Assembly: GCA_902803695.1 (NCBI GenBank)
Contig: CADCQX010000199.1
Span: 1-15,860, forward strand
Reading direction: 5' to 3'
DNA from: Oscillospiraceae bacterium
Lineage (GTDB): Bacteria; Bacillota; Clostridia; Saccharofermentanales; Saccharofermentanaceae
Length of the DNA: 15,860 nt
Below are positions 15,675 through 15,860 of the stretch, piece by piece. How positions within the stretch are numbered: position 1 is the first letter of the stretch; every line of letters begins with the position of its first letter. Below the pieces are notes generated by a model that did no database searches, was not told where the DNA came from, and saw only the letters and a list, made by a program, of their open reading frames with translations. The position numbers were made by a program, and so were the translations under genes.

Positions 15675-15724
15675 CGAATTGCGTTTTCTGTTGTCACTTG
15701 CACTTTTCCCGTGGCGAATTGCAC
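15675..15724. repeat. Three phased TTGC motifs upstream of the peptidase operon
   Basis: Plus strand CGAATTGCG (15675-15683), CACTTGCAC (15695-15703) and CGAATTGCAC (15715-15724) share TTGC at 15679, 15698 and 15719, about two helical turns apart. On the minus strand two of them read AAGTGCAA. They may be binding sites for a regulator, possibly the LytTR protein of the operon. The match to a known LytTR repeat was not established. Confidence 0.4.
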
Positions 15725-15732
15725 TTCACCAC

Positions 15733-15768
15733 AAAAAAGGCCTGCCCCACATCAGTGAGACAGGCCTT
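15733..15768 (-). terminator. Rho-independent terminator
   Basis: AAGGCCTG (15737-15744) pairs with CAGGCCTT (15761-15768), with an inner CAC/GTG pairing around ATCA. On the minus strand it ends in a run of six T. It closes the gene whose stop lies at 15786 and separates it from the peptidase operon. Confidence 0.88.
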
Positions 15769-15785
15769 CGGCAAAAACTATAAGA

Positions 15786-15860
15786 TTATTTTTTCTTAAC
15801 AGGGATCCACAACTCGCAGAACAGATCGCTCGGCTCTCTGTCAAAGTAGAGTTCGTAGTC
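15786..15860 (-). CDS. C-terminal fragment, possibly a GyrI-like effector-binding domain protein
   Basis: Only the last 24 codons are in the window; the gene continues past the right edge. They read DYELYFDREPSDLFCELWIP then VKKK and a TAA stop. The ending YE-Y-D...P...ELWIPVKK is like the last strands of GyrI-like/effector-binding domains, found alone or behind AraC- or MerR-type DNA-binding domains. The fragment is short, so the family is a suggestion and the reading frame is supported mainly by the terminator that follows 18 bases after the stop. Confidence 0.55.
   Translation of the reverse strand, partial: DYELYFDREPSDLFCELWIPVKKK

Overview
The window looks like chromosomal DNA of a Gram-positive anaerobe of the class Clostridia (Bacillota). 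The basis is strong purine-rich GGAGG-type ribosome sites, sigma-A-like promoters, a lipoprotein peptidase, LytTR/AgrC-type signalling, a PadR regulator and a membrane ferredoxin protein. I cannot fix the family or genus. Every gene I support is on the minus strand, so transcription runs right to left, and the window cuts a gene at each edge.

Right to left: (1) 15786-15860, tail of a gene resembling a GyrI-like effector-binding domain, ended by a strong terminator. (2) 8290-15622, a five-gene operon: lipoprotein M13 metallopeptidase, FtsX-type permease, its ABC ATPase, a LytTR response regulator starting at TTG, and an AgrC-like histidine kinase, closed by a terminator at 8238-8264. Gaps are 12, 21 and 44 bp and the last pair overlaps by 4 bp. 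It looks like an extracellular peptide handling and sensing unit, with no visible pheromone gene. (3) 7872-8289, a gene-free stretch holding a striking array of palindromes (core CCAACCTWAGGTTGG) in a 41-42 bp register, next to the promoter of a GNAT acetyltransferase (7410-7871). (4) 6132-7257, two small unrecognised membrane proteins, one with coiled coils. (5) 4279-6039, a PadR regulator, a NapH/YccM-like 4Fe-4S membrane protein and a small multi-span membrane protein in one operon, with operator-like repeats at the promoter. (6) 2818-4189, two overlapping membrane proteins that each end in a zinc ribbon, under a near-consensus promoter. (7) 1-2657, a large protein with a PEP-synthase/PPDK-type ATP-grasp domain but no swivelling histidine or PEP-binding barrel domain, overlapping by 4 bp the start of a probable NAD+ synthase gene. 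A terminator-like hairpin sits just before its ribosome site.

The best candidates for something undescribed are the phased palindrome array, the peptidase/ABC/AgrCA operon, the truncated PPDK-like protein coupled to NAD synthesis, and the leader hairpin in front of it. All functional links between neighbours are inferences from gene order. No database search was run.
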